Source: Flavobacterium tibetense
GTDB taxonomy: Bacteria; Bacteroidota; Bacteroidia; Flavobacteriales; Flavobacteriaceae
Direction of reading: 5' to 3'
DNA length: 64,000 nt
Assembly (NCBI RefSeq): GCF_003293845.1
Contig: NZ_QLST01000004.1
Location: 124,001-188,000 of the forward strand
The notes beneath the pieces were generated by a model. That model was not told the origin of the DNA, did no database searches, and was given only the letters and a program-made list of their open reading frames with translations. Below, piece after piece: positions 47,748 to 55,630 of the stretch; positions within the stretch are counted from its first letter, which is position 1, and every line of letters begins with the position of its first letter. Position numbers and translations under genes: made by a program.

Positions 47748-48185
47748 ATGCTTTTAAATTTTAAAATAATTTTTTGTATAAGCCTTTTTTGTTGTGTTTC
47801 CTGCTCAATTTTAAAACAGGAAAGTTATTTTAAGCTAGAATTTGGTAATTCGAAATTTAAAATAGAACTTCCAAATGATTTATCAAAAAAAGAAATCATT
47901 TTTAATGGAACGTCATCAAAAGAATATAGATTTACAAGAAAAGATTCGTCGACTGTTTTTGTTACTGATAGCAAGAATGGTTCGGCATTAATTCATTCTT
48001 TTTTGGAACGTAAAGATTTTATTATTTTATTAGACGAAGAGAATGTTAAATATGAATTTAAGGAAAATCAAAGGCTTTTTCATATGCGAAAAATAAATGG
48101 GATGTTCATCGGTTTCGCAAATGTGATTAAGAATGATGAAGATTATTTTAATTCAATTCTGGCTTCTTTCAAGAAGCTAAAATAA
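47748..48185 (+). CDS. Small lipoprotein of unknown function
   Basis: A 145-residue protein with signal peptide and lipobox-like CVSCS. The body starts YFKLEFGNSKFKIELP, reads as a beta-rich domain, and ends in FNSILASFKKLK. That layout resembles domains in which a final helix follows a beta sheet, but I cannot name a family. It follows 47129 in the same orientation. Confidence 0.6.
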   Translation: MLLNFKIIFCISLFCCVSCSILKQESYFKLEFGNSKFKIELPNDLSKKEIIFNGTSSKEYRFTRKDSSTVFVTDSKNGSALIHSFLERKDFIILLDEENVKYEFKENQRLFHMRKINGMFIGFANVIKNDEDYFNSILASFKKLK

Positions 48186-48247
48186 TACATTGAATCAATT
48201 ATCAGATTGAATGCTTTTGTTCTGATTAAAATATTTCTCACATCCAT

Positions 48248-48278
48248 TTCCAAATAAAAATATAAAGTTTTACCTTTG
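48248..48278 (+). promoter_or_regulatory. Promoter of the NPPHG-motif lipoprotein gene
   Basis: TACCTTTG at 48271-48278 is a perfect -7 box. TTC at 48248-48250 occupies the -33 position with a 20-bp spacer. The leader is about 14 nt. Confidence 0.5.
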
Positions 48279-48297
48279 GTACTTAATCAATTGCAAA

Positions 48298-48780
48298 ATG
48301 AAAAAGAAACTATTTTTATCCCTACTTATAAGTTCGTTGTTTTTAACTTCATGTAAAAAAGACGAAGAAACAAAAATAACAGAAGAAACACAGCAAACAG
48401 CCCAACCCATCACAGGAGAGCAATGGCTGAAACAACGAATAGGGCAACCACAAGTGCAACCAGCGCAAACGCAACAAACCCAACAAACAAATGCAACAGA
48501 AACACCTCCAGGAATTAATCCTCCGCACGGGCAACCAGGTCACCGATGTGAAATTGCAGTTGGCGCACCTTTAAATTCGCAACCAACTACAAGTCAACCG
48601 CAAGTAACACCACAAACGGCACCGCAAGTAGTGAATCAAAAACCGGCAGAACAACCACAAATGAAAATCAATACCAATACAGGTTCTGCAACTATATCAG
48701 GTGCAAAAATGAATCCACCACACGGACAAGATGGACATAGATGTGATGTTGCTGTAGGAGCACCGTTACCAGCGGAGTAG
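48298..48780 (+). CDS. Lipoprotein with duplicated NPPHG...GHRC motif
   Basis: A 160-residue lipoprotein (lipobox LFLTSCKKDE). The motif NPPHGQPGHRCEIAVGAPL occurs at residues 74-92 and again, as NPPHGQDGHRCDVAVGAPL, at 139-157. The two are joined by a Gln/Thr/Pro-rich, probably disordered linker. Each motif offers two His and one Cys, so metal or haem binding or an interaction role is conceivable but unproven. I do not recognise a named family. It is convergent with the FtsX-like permease gene, 7 bp from its stop codon. Confidence 0.7.
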   Translation: MKKKLFLSLLISSLFLTSCKKDEETKITEETQQTAQPITGEQWLKQRIGQPQVQPAQTQQTQQTNATETPPGINPPHGQPGHRCEIAVGAPLNSQPTTSQPQVTPQTAPQVVNQKPAEQPQMKINTNTGSATISGAKMNPPHGQDGHRCDVAVGAPLPAE

Positions 48781-48787
48781 TGGATTT

Positions 48788-49987
48788 TTACCCAAACAAA
48801 TTTTTACTCACCGTTCTTGAAGCAATCCAAGAAGAGGCAAACCCAAGTGTAGCAATGGTGGCTAATACAATTCCAATGTTTTGCCATTCATAAACCACAG
48901 GATAAGCTAAAGTGGGCGTAATCATCAAAAATTCAAACTGCTGTTGTAAAAGAACTAAGGCGCTTCCTAAAATCAATCCAATAGCGCTACCAATAACTGT
49001 GATTAACAAACCTTGGTATAAGAATATTTTTTGAAGCGTTCCAATGGTGTTGCCTAAGTTGTAAAGGGTTTTTAGGTTTTCTTTTTTATCAATAATAATC
49101 ATTACCAAAGCACCAATTAAATTAAACAAGGCAATAATAATAACTAAAGTAAAAATCAGATAAACCACTACGTTTTCTGTATTGAGCATTTTGTATAATG
49201 CATCATTCAACTGCATTCGGGTTTTTACCGTTACGGCGTTGTTGAATGTTTTTTCAATAAAAGTTATGGCTTCTTTTTCAGAAACATTGGGTTGTAATTT
49301 AAATTCAATGTGCGAAACTTGATTGGGTTGTAATTGCAGTACATTTTGGGCTAAATCTAACGAACAATACACATATTTTACGTCAACTTCTTCATTGATG
49401 TTGTAAATCCCAACGGGTTGTAAAGTAGCAATATTGAAAGCATCTTCCGGTCGGTCAAAAGTTCCTTTTCCTGGTTTTGGTGTGTAAACTTCTAATCTAT
49501 TGGTATAATCAAACAAACCTAGAGAGAGTTTTCGGCTAATTTCGGCACCAACAATCACTTCTTTGGTGTTGTCTTCCAGCCAATTGCCTACATACAAATG
49601 TTGGTCAATAGCACTTACTTTGGTAAATACACTATCAACTCCTTTTAAATAAGCCACTTGTTCTTTTTGGTCGTAAAAAAAAAGCACGCGATCTTCAACT
49701 ACTTTGCTGTAATTCGCAATTAAATTACTGTTGTTTAGAGCAGTTTCTTGTTGGGAAGTAATAAAAAGTGTTTTTCCTTCTTTGGGAGCCAATTTTAAAT
49801 CGGGATCGCTGGCATTGGTAAACCCAATACTAAAGTTGCGCAAACCACTAAATGCCGAAAGCACTACAAAAAGCGCCATGGTTCCAGCAATAATGCCCAG
49901 CGATGCAATACCTGTTATAATATTGATAGCGGTATTTTTGCTAAAACTCGCAGTGTAACGTTTGGCTATGTAAAAAGAAAAATTCAA
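48788..49987 (-). CDS. FtsX-like/LolCE-type ABC transporter permease
   Basis: A 399-residue permease with one N-terminal and three C-terminal membrane segments around a large periplasmic domain, the MacB/LolE layout. The N-terminus NFSFYIAKRYTASFSKNTAI and GIASLGIIAGTMALFVVLS are typical of flavobacterial LolE-like proteins that extract lipoproteins from the inner membrane. The start is TTG at 49987, 1 bp after the rbfA stop; no in-frame ATG lies nearby. The ATPase partner is not in the window. Translationally coupled to rbfA. Confidence 0.85.
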   Translation of the reverse strand: MNFSFYIAKRYTASFSKNTAINIITGIASLGIIAGTMALFVVLSAFSGLRNFSIGFTNASDPDLKLAPKEGKTLFITSQQETALNNSNLIANYSKVVEDRVLFFYDQKEQVAYLKGVDSVFTKVSAIDQHLYVGNWLEDNTKEVIVGAEISRKLSLGLFDYTNRLEVYTPKPGKGTFDRPEDAFNIATLQPVGIYNINEEVDVKYVYCSLDLAQNVLQLQPNQVSHIEFKLQPNVSEKEAITFIEKTFNNAVTVKTRMQLNDALYKMLNTENVVVYLIFTLVIIIALFNLIGALVMIIIDKKENLKTLYNLGNTIGTLQKIFLYQGLLITVIGSAIGLILGSALVLLQQQFEFLMITPTLAYPVVYEWQNIGIVLATIATLGFASSWIASRTVSKNLFG

Positions 49988-49988
49988 G

Positions 49989-50381
49989 TTACGATTTCTT
50001 TCTTTTGTCTAATAATTCAGGGTTCACTAACGGATTTTCATTTCCAGTCAAAGCGTTGTCAATTTTTTCAATGTAATCTAAACTGTCATCAATGTAAAAA
50101 ATCAAGTTAGGTACTTTACGCAATTGGTTTTTTACACGTTGCGCTAAATTGTGTTTGATTAGCGGTGCATTTGTTTTTACTGCTGCTAATAATTCTGGGC
50201 CTTTCTCCGAAGGGAACACACTCAAAAACACTTTAGCTATCGATAAATCAGAGGTTACATTTACTTTAGAAACCGAAATAATTAAATTCGTAATCCCATT
50301 TTTGCGCACTTCACCTTGTAGAATATCTACTAAATCGTTTTGTAATAAAGCGCCTATTTTCTTTTGTCTATTTGTTTCCAT
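49989..50381 (-). CDS. rbfA: 30S ribosome-binding factor RbfA
   Basis: A 130-residue single KH-like domain protein. METNRQKKIGALLQNDLVDIL, LIISVSKVNVTSDLSIAKVFLSVFP and LRKVPNLIFYIDDSLDYIEKID match the family. RbfA assists 16S rRNA maturation and cold adaptation. It is first of a two-gene unit with the permease. Confidence 0.93.
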   Translation of the reverse strand: METNRQKKIGALLQNDLVDILQGEVRKNGITNLIISVSKVNVTSDLSIAKVFLSVFPSEKGPELLAAVKTNAPLIKHNLAQRVKNQLRKVPNLIFYIDDSLDYIEKIDNALTGNENPLVNPELLDKRKKS

Positions 50382-50469
50382 GGTGCAAAAATACGTAAAA
50401 GCGGTTTAAAGTTAGCAATTTTGTTTTTTGAAGCGAAAGTTTCTGTTATTTTTGTAATCCATTTTCCTG

Positions 50470-50545
50470 CTTTCCGTTGCAATCTTTTTTAATTCTTTCA
50501 GGTTTAAAACGTTGAAAGAATTAAAAAAGGATTTCCACTACAATC
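50470..50545. repeat. Long hairpin element upstream of mce
   Basis: A perfect 16-bp stem (50485-50500 with 50513-50528) encloses a 12-nt loop. It is bracketed by similar direct words CTTTCCGTTGCAATC (50470-50484) and TTTCCACTACAATC (50532-50545). It is non-coding and lies between divergent rbfA and mce. It could be a mobile hairpin repeat, a terminator-like element or a structured leader of mce. Confidence 0.6.
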
Positions 50546-50579
50546 AGGGCTAGATGGTAATCCATAAACCTTTTGCAAA

Positions 50580-50981
50580 ATGAATAAAATAGAACATATC
50601 GGTATTGCCGTTAAAAATTTACAAGAGTCAAATGCTGTTTTTGAAAAATTATTTGGTCAACCACCTTATAAAGAAGAAGAAGTGGCTAGCGAAGGCGTAA
50701 AAACATCCTTTTTCATGAACGGACCGAATAAAATTGAGTTATTAGAAGCCACAAACCCAGAAAGTCCAATTGCAAAATTTCTAGAAAAAAAGGGAGAGGG
50801 CATTCACCACATCGCTTTTGATGTAACCGATATTGAAGCGGAAATTCAACGACTAAAGCAAGAAGGTTTCGTAGTTTTAAACGAAATTCCTAAAAAAGGA
50901 GCTGATAATAAATTAGTTGCCTTTTTACATCCTAAAAGCACAAATGGCGTGCTAATTGAGTTGTGTCAAGAAATAAAATAA
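50580..50981 (+). CDS. mce: Methylmalonyl-CoA epimerase
   Basis: A 133-residue vicinal-oxygen-chelate protein. Metal ligands are seen in IEHIGIAVKN (His), IELLEAT (Glu), GIHHIAFDV (His) and GVLIELCQ (Glu). It interconverts the 2R and 2S forms of methylmalonyl-CoA, linking propionate metabolism to succinyl-CoA. A hairpin element sits just upstream. Confidence 0.93.
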   Translation: MNKIEHIGIAVKNLQESNAVFEKLFGQPPYKEEEVASEGVKTSFFMNGPNKIELLEATNPESPIAKFLEKKGEGIHHIAFDVTDIEAEIQRLKQEGFVVLNEIPKKGADNKLVAFLHPKSTNGVLIELCQEIK

Positions 50982-50988
50982 AAAAATC

Positions 50989-51019
50989 TTGCAACCCAAA
51001 AAAAATAGTAGTAATATTG
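50989..51019 (+). promoter_or_regulatory. Promoter of the CAT-anticodon tRNA
   Basis: TTG at 50989-50991, a 20-bp spacer and TAATATTG at 51012-51019, one mismatch from TAnnTTTG. Confidence 0.55.
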
Positions 51020-51032
51020 CACACTCAAAACT

Positions 51033-51106
51033 GGTCCTATAGCTCAGTTGGTTAGAGCACCTGACTCATAATCAGGTGGTCCCTGGTTCGAGCCCAGGTG
51101 GGACCA
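51033..51106 (+). tRNA. tRNA with anticodon CAT (tRNA-Ile2 or elongator tRNA-Met)
   Basis: A 74-nt tRNA. Acceptor GGTCCTA/TGGGACC, D arm with GCTCAGTTGGTTAGAGC, anticodon stem CCTGA/TCAGG with loop CTCATAA, T arm CCTGG-TTCGAGC-CCAGG. CCA is not encoded. C-G pairs at positions 4 and 5 resemble the lysidine-synthetase (TilS) determinants of tRNA-Ile2 in E. coli, so Ile2 is favoured, but Met cannot be excluded. It appears to be the attachment site of the downstream island. Confidence 0.93.
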
Positions 51107-51115
51107 CAAAGAAAA

Positions 51116-51151
51116 CAAAGGCTTTACAGAGATGTGAAGCCTTTGTTTTTT
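51116..51151 (+). terminator. Terminator of the CAT-anticodon tRNA
   Basis: CAAAGGCTT (51116-51124) and AAGCCTTTG (51137-51145) are followed by T7. Confidence 0.8.
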
Positions 51152-51220
51152 TATCAGGTCAAACATAGGTCAAACATTATTGAATATTCAATATTTTTAT
51201 CTTTCAAAACCATTGATAAT

Positions 51221-52108
51221 ATGTTGCCTGAAAGTCTCAAATTTTACTACGATTTAGCTTTTAATGAAAGTCAAGATATTTTATTATCTGATTTTTTAAA
51301 TAATACAGAACTTTTAGAAAAAGGATTTGATTACATTCCAGATAATGACTGCTATTTATTGACTAATTTAATTGAAGCAGGTGAAAAATTTGAACTGCAT
51401 GTTGTTAGTATAGACAGAAATGATTTTGCAAAAAATAAATTAAAAGTATATAAAAATCAATTATTTGATTACTTGTATACTAATAACTTTTGTTTAATTG
51501 ATGATGAAAAAAATAAATTCTTCAACAATATTTTTGATGAAATTTATTTAATATTTAAGAAGATTAATATTTCCAGTAATAAAAATCAAGCTATTATTCA
51601 AAAGGAAATTAATGAAGTTGTAGAAGAGATTTATTCCTTATATGGAGATGTTTCTAAAACCCACAAATTATTCAGAAGTTTACTTCTCAACAGAGCTAGT
51701 GCTAATACATCAAAAACGTATTTTGGATTAAAGCCAGATATTAAAAAATCTTTTTTAGTTGAGCTTTATGACTTGTGTGTAGATTTATTTTTGATTGATG
51801 ACACATCATTAACTGAAGATAGTTTTATAGAAGTGTTTAGCTGCACAAAGCCAAGTTCATCAGCCCATATTCAATTTGTTGAAAAAAATTACCCTATAGT
51901 TGTTTTACTAGAGGGAATACAGCCATTCTTTGAAAATCTAAATTTCATGACAATTGAGAAAAGTCAAATGTTTTCTAACAAACAACATAAACTTTTAGCA
52001 TCAAATGATATGTATGCAGTTAAATCACGTAACAAAAACAATCAAGACCCTTTGATAGAAGAGATAAATGAGAGAATTGAAGAACTTAAATCAACTCATT
52101 TGAAATAA
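51221..52108 (+). CDS. Island protein of unknown function
   Basis: A 295-residue protein starting at ATG 51221 (MLPESLKFYYDLAF). A longer reading from 51098 would overlap the tRNA and its terminator and is rejected. It is mostly helical, with an acidic first half and a C-terminal block FIEVFSCTKPSSSAHIQF followed by VVLLEGIQPFF. The size and position just before an excisionase-like gene recall regulators of Bacteroidota mobile elements such as RteC-like proteins, but I see no firm motif. Probably the first gene of the island. Confidence 0.7.
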   Translation: MLPESLKFYYDLAFNESQDILLSDFLNNTELLEKGFDYIPDNDCYLLTNLIEAGEKFELHVVSIDRNDFAKNKLKVYKNQLFDYLYTNNFCLIDDEKNKFFNNIFDEIYLIFKKINISSNKNQAIIQKEINEVVEEIYSLYGDVSKTHKLFRSLLLNRASANTSKTYFGLKPDIKKSFLVELYDLCVDLFLIDDTSLTEDSFIEVFSCTKPSSSAHIQFVEKNYPIVVLLEGIQPFFENLNFMTIEKSQMFSNKQHKLLASNDMYAVKSRNKNNQDPLIEEINERIEELKSTHLK

Positions 52109-52150
52109 CCTTACATTTTACCTTACACTTTGCCTTAAGTCCCCCTTACA
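52109..52150 (+). repeat. Four CCTTA direct repeats at 11-12 bp spacing
   Basis: CCTTACA at 52109, CCTTACA at 52121, CCTTAAG at 52133 and CCTTACA at 52144. The period of 12, 12 and 11 bp places the sites on nearly the same DNA face. They lie between the unknown gene and the excisionase-like gene, where arm-type sites or iterons would be expected. Confidence 0.65.
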
Positions 52151-52201
52151 CTAACAATTTTGGGGTTTTTTTATGCTGTTTCTTTGCTTCATAATTAACA
52201 A

Positions 52202-52217
52202 GGAAAAGCGCTTTTCC
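52202..52217. promoter_or_regulatory. Perfect 16-bp palindrome (candidate operator)
   Basis: GGAAAAGCGCTTTTCC is its own reverse complement and lies 15 bp upstream of the HTH gene start codon. Its position fits an autoregulatory operator or a Xis/replication-initiator binding site. Confidence 0.5.
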
Positions 52218-52232
52218 ATAATATTTAAAATT

Positions 52233-52532
52233 ATGGAATTAATCCAAAAGTTAAATGAAATTGAGGTATTGTTAAAAAATCAGCATACCTTTTTTAAAGA
52301 GTTTTTAACTCTTAATGAAGCATCAGAGTATCTTGATCTGTCAAAGTCAGCATTATACAAGATGACCAGTAAAAAGGAAATTCCTTTTTACAATCCTGGA
52401 GGTAAAAAGATTTACTTCAAAAAAGAAGAATTGAATAACTGGATAACAAATGCCAGAGTAGATTCATCTTTAGAAGTAGAACTTGATGTTACTTCTTATT
52501 TAAGTAGAACTAACAAAAATCAAAAGTTATGA
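52233..52532 (+). CDS. HTH domain protein, excisionase family
   Basis: A 99-residue protein starting at ATG 52233 (MELIQKLNEIEVLL). The core TLNEASEYLDLSKSALYKMTS followed by KEIPFYNPGGKKIYFKKEELNNW is the winged helix of the MerR-like/excisionase HTH_17 family. Such proteins direct integrase toward excision or regulate replication genes. Its stop overlaps the next start by 4 bp (ATGA), so it is coupled to the replication-like gene. A palindrome and CCTTA repeats lie upstream. Confidence 0.88.
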   Translation: MELIQKLNEIEVLLKNQHTFFKEFLTLNEASEYLDLSKSALYKMTSKKEIPFYNPGGKKIYFKKEELNNWITNARVDSSLEVELDVTSYLSRTNKNQKL

Positions 52533-53419
52533 TAGATTTTGTTAGAATATTCTACAAGGATAAATTTAAGTTAGAAGAATCTATTATGACTGACTCAAGA
52601 GTTAATGAAGTTAATTGTGTGTTTGATTATAAGTCAGATGAGCTTAAATATCCATATAAGTCAAAAATTGAAAACGTTGAAATTAACATTACCAATAATT
52701 TAGGCTTTGTATATGGTTCATTACATAAGTTCTACAATAGTTGGAAAACAGGAGAAGAGCAAAATTACAATGATTTTACGTATTCAAATTTGATAGAAGT
52801 AATAGATTATTTATCGTTAAGAATTGTTGATTTTGACATTATTGCTTTAACTCAATTAGAAGTAGGTTTGAATCTGGACTTGGAGATTTCACCAAAAGAG
52901 TTTTTAGAAAAAAATGTTCATTTTCATAGCTTTAAAGGATTTAATCGCGATATCAATTATTCAGGTGGAGGTAAAATGTTTCAATTTGATTATACTCAAT
53001 TTTACATTAAAATTTATGATAAAGGCAAAATGTATAAACAGAAAAAAAATATTTTAAGATTTGAATTAAAACTTTTTAGAAAAAGTATGTTTCAGGAACT
53101 TGGAGTATACAATATTTCAGATTTAAGAGATAAAAATAAGCTACGAAAACTGTTTATTTTATTGACTAAAAGGTTTGATGAGATGTTAATTATTGATGAT
53201 TACAGTGAAAAAAACATTGATAAAAAAGATTTGATTTTACTAAATAAATACACAAATCCAAGATTTTGGAATAATGAAATTAAAAACAAAACAAGAACTA
53301 CAAAAGCTAATCATGTTAGAAAGTTAAATCAACTTTTAGAAAAATATGATTTGACAAATCTTAAATCAAGTTTAAAACTTCAATTACTTCAAAAGTATTT
53401 ACAATTTATAAATAATTAA
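52529..53419 (+). CDS. Putative phage/plasmid replication initiator-like protein
   Basis: A 296-residue protein. FVYGSLHKFYN, LTQLEVGLNLDLEISP, FYIKIYDKGKMY (159-170) and ILRFELKLFRK resemble, from memory, the phage/plasmid replication protein families related to filamentous phage gene II. These are rolling-circle initiators. An H-F-H triplet at 131-133 could be a HUH-type metal site and Y159 or Y163 a nicking tyrosine, but the alignment is uncertain. It is coupled to the HTH gene and followed by the integrase, so the element may replicate after excision. Confidence 0.6.
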   Translation: MIDFVRIFYKDKFKLEESIMTDSRVNEVNCVFDYKSDELKYPYKSKIENVEINITNNLGFVYGSLHKFYNSWKTGEEQNYNDFTYSNLIEVIDYLSLRIVDFDIIALTQLEVGLNLDLEISPKEFLEKNVHFHSFKGFNRDINYSGGGKMFQFDYTQFYIKIYDKGKMYKQKKNILRFELKLFRKSMFQELGVYNISDLRDKNKLRKLFILLTKRFDEMLIIDDYSEKNIDKKDLILLNKYTNPRFWNNEIKNKTRTTKANHVRKLNQLLEKYDLTNLKSSLKLQLLQKYLQFINN

Positions 53420-53480
53420 AACTTTACGCTTTTACAACATAGTATATGTGGAATTCGTAAACCTTAAAGAAATAATAGCC

Positions 53481-54731
53481 ATGGTAAATGTCAAGATAAT
53501 TTTAAGAAAAAAAGTAAATAATGAAGGATTATATCCTGTTGTTTTAAGAATTACAAAAGATAGAAAATCCAAGATTATATCACTTAATTTTAAGTGTAGT
53601 TTAAATGATTGGAATGATTCAAATAGTCAGTTTAAAAAGTCATTTCACAATCACAGCCAAAGTAACCTTGCACTAGCTAGGATTAAGGAAAAGGCATTGA
53701 AAGTAATAAATGATTTTCAGCTTGATGAGATTGACTTTACTTTAGAACAATTTGAAGAAAAATTTAGGGGTAAAGAACTTAATAAAATATCTGTTTTTGA
53801 GTTCTTCGATGAATTAATAACTGATTTAATTAAATCTGGAAGGGTTGGAAATGCAAAAGCAATAAGAGAAACTAAGCAATCATTTTTTTCTTTTTGTAAA
53901 AGGAAAAACATAGTTTTCAAGGAGATAACACCATCCATGTTAGATAAGTATGAAGTTTTTCTAAAGCAGAACAATAATTCTGATGGAGGTGTAGCTTTCA
54001 AAATGAGAGAATTACGTTCTGTTTACAATAAAGCTATTAAACAAGGTGTAGTTCAGGAAAAGTATTATCCATTTAAAATCTATAAAATCTCAAAATTGAA
54101 AATTGGAAACATTAAAAAGGCATTAACAAGAGAAGAAGTTAGGCTAATTGAAAATTTTGATGTTTCACTATATCCAAATTTAGCAGAAGGAAAGAGCCTT
54201 TTTTTGTTCTCATATTTTTGTAGAGGTATGAATTTTTACGATATGATGTTATTAAAGTGGGCTAATATTTCTGGAAATCGAATCTACTATATTAGATCAA
54301 AAACTAAAGGGAGGTTTAACATTGAAATTTTACCAATAGTTCAAGAAATACTTGATTTCTACAAAATGCAAAACTTAGGAACAGATTATGTGTTTCCCAT
54401 ATTATTAAAGGAAAACATGACTGCTACAGAGATTCAAAATAGGAAGCATAAAAAGTTAAAAAAGTTTAATAGTGATTTAAAAAAGATGGCTGAAATACTT
54501 GAAATAAACAAACCAATTTCAAGTTATGTAGCTAGACATAGTTTTGCAACAAATCTAAAGCATTCTGGAGCTGCAACTGATATTGTGTCTCAATCAATGG
54601 GGCATAAAAATGTTGCCATAACAATGAGTTATTTAAAAGATTTTGATAACGATATTATTGACAAAGAAATGAATAGGTTGGTTCAAGAAAGTGTGATTAC
54701 ACATTACGAATATTCAAGGTTTGCTGTTTAG
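53481..54731 (+). CDS. Tyrosine-type site-specific integrase
   Basis: A 416-residue integrase starting at ATG 53481 (MVNVKIILRK); the GTG at 53448 is less likely. It has an arm-binding N-terminal domain, a SAM-like core-binding domain (about 102-190) and a catalytic domain. Catalytic residues are Arg248 (FCRGMN), Lys in SKTKG, Arg352 (YVARHSFAT), His375 (MGHKN) and Tyr384 (MSYLKDF). The first His of the usual H-x-x-R box is Tyr349, a variant common in Bacteroidota integrases. It should recombine the element at the tRNA 3' end. A terminator overlaps its stop codon. Confidence 0.93.
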   Translation: MVNVKIILRKKVNNEGLYPVVLRITKDRKSKIISLNFKCSLNDWNDSNSQFKKSFHNHSQSNLALARIKEKALKVINDFQLDEIDFTLEQFEEKFRGKELNKISVFEFFDELITDLIKSGRVGNAKAIRETKQSFFSFCKRKNIVFKEITPSMLDKYEVFLKQNNNSDGGVAFKMRELRSVYNKAIKQGVVQEKYYPFKIYKISKLKIGNIKKALTREEVRLIENFDVSLYPNLAEGKSLFLFSYFCRGMNFYDMMLLKWANISGNRIYYIRSKTKGRFNIEILPIVQEILDFYKMQNLGTDYVFPILLKENMTATEIQNRKHKKLKKFNSDLKKMAEILEINKPISSYVARHSFATNLKHSGAATDIVSQSMGHKNVAITMSYLKDFDNDIIDKEMNRLVQESVITHYEYSRFAV

Positions 54732-54745
54732 CAAACCTTTTTTTA
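54716..54745 (+). terminator. Terminator of the integrase gene, overlapping its stop codon
   Basis: AAGGTTTGC (54716-54724) and GCAAACCTT (54731-54739) with a TGTTTA loop containing part of the TAG stop, followed by T5. Confidence 0.75.
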
Positions 54746-54766
54746 TTAATTCAAAAACTCAAAAAA

Positions 54767-55630
54767 ATGCAATTAAAAAAATCAGAAAGAAGTAAAGCCA
54801 AGATAAAAATGGCTTTACAAGGACCAAGTGGTTCAGGAAAATCAATGAGTGCTATTTTACTAGCACAAGGAATTACAAATGGAAATTTATCAAAAGTAGC
54901 TTTGATTGATTCAGAAAATGGTTCTGGAAACCTTTATGCACATCTAGGGGGCTACAATGTTTTAAATTTAGAAGCTCCACATTCTCCAGAGAGATATATT
55001 GAAGCAATTGAAGTATGTGAAAAAGCAGGAATGGAAGTGATAATTTTAGATTCCATAAGTCATGCATGGGATTATTTAATAGATTATCATTCTTCATTAC
55101 CCGGTAACTCATTTACAAATTGGGCAAAAATCACTCCAAGACAAAAAGCATTTGTAGATAAGATTTTACAATGTAATGCCCATGTAATTTGTACCATGAG
55201 AGTAAAACAGGATTATGTGTTGAGTGAAAAAAATGGTAAAATGGTGCCTGAAAAAGTAGGATTAAAGGCAATTCAAAGAGATGAGATAAGCTATGAATTT
55301 ACAATTGTATTTGATGTTGATAGCAAACATTATGCTACTGCATCAAAAGACAGAACTTTGCTTTTTGAAGGGAAGCCACAATTTCTAATTAATGCAAGTA
55401 CTGGTAGTAAAATTTTGCAATGGTGTAATAGCACACTTACTATAGCACAGTTACAACAGAAAATTGTGGAATGTATGACTGTTAAGGAATTAACGGATTT
55501 ATACCATGCTAATATTTCTCTTTCCACAAGTATTGAAAAAGATTTTGTCAACAAAAGAGACCTTCTTAATAATTTAACTTCAAAAATTTCAAGCAATGGA
55601 AATGGAACTTACCCTAGCACCAGCAAATAA
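54767..55630 (+). CDS. AAA/RecA-fold ATPase (phage Sak4/AAA_24-like)
   Basis: A 287-residue P-loop ATPase. Walker A GPSGSGKS is at 19-26, IDSENGSGNLYAH near 47, Walker B VIILDSISHAWDY near 91-103, and NAHVICTMRVKQDYVL follows. The layout matches phage AAA_24/Sak4-type RecA-core proteins, which bind single-stranded DNA and assist annealing. The last ~70 residues are variable. It overlaps the DUF3871 gene by 35 bp, and the two are commonly paired in Bacteroidota genomes. A role in element replication or recombination is inferred. Confidence 0.82.
   Translation: MQLKKSERSKAKIKMALQGPSGSGKSMSAILLAQGITNGNLSKVALIDSENGSGNLYAHLGGYNVLNLEAPHSPERYIEAIEVCEKAGMEVIILDSISHAWDYLIDYHSSLPGNSFTNWAKITPRQKAFVDKILQCNAHVICTMRVKQDYVLSEKNGKMVPEKVGLKAIQRDEISYEFTIVFDVDSKHYATASKDRTLLFEGKPQFLINASTGSKILQWCNSTLTIAQLQQKIVECMTVKELTDLYHANISLSTSIEKDFVNKRDLLNNLTSKISSNGNGTYPSTSK

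Noticed and set aside
51098-51220. N-terminal extension of the island protein at 51221
   Set aside because: The extension would start inside the tRNA and read through the tRNA terminator. The ATG at 51221 is the sensible start.
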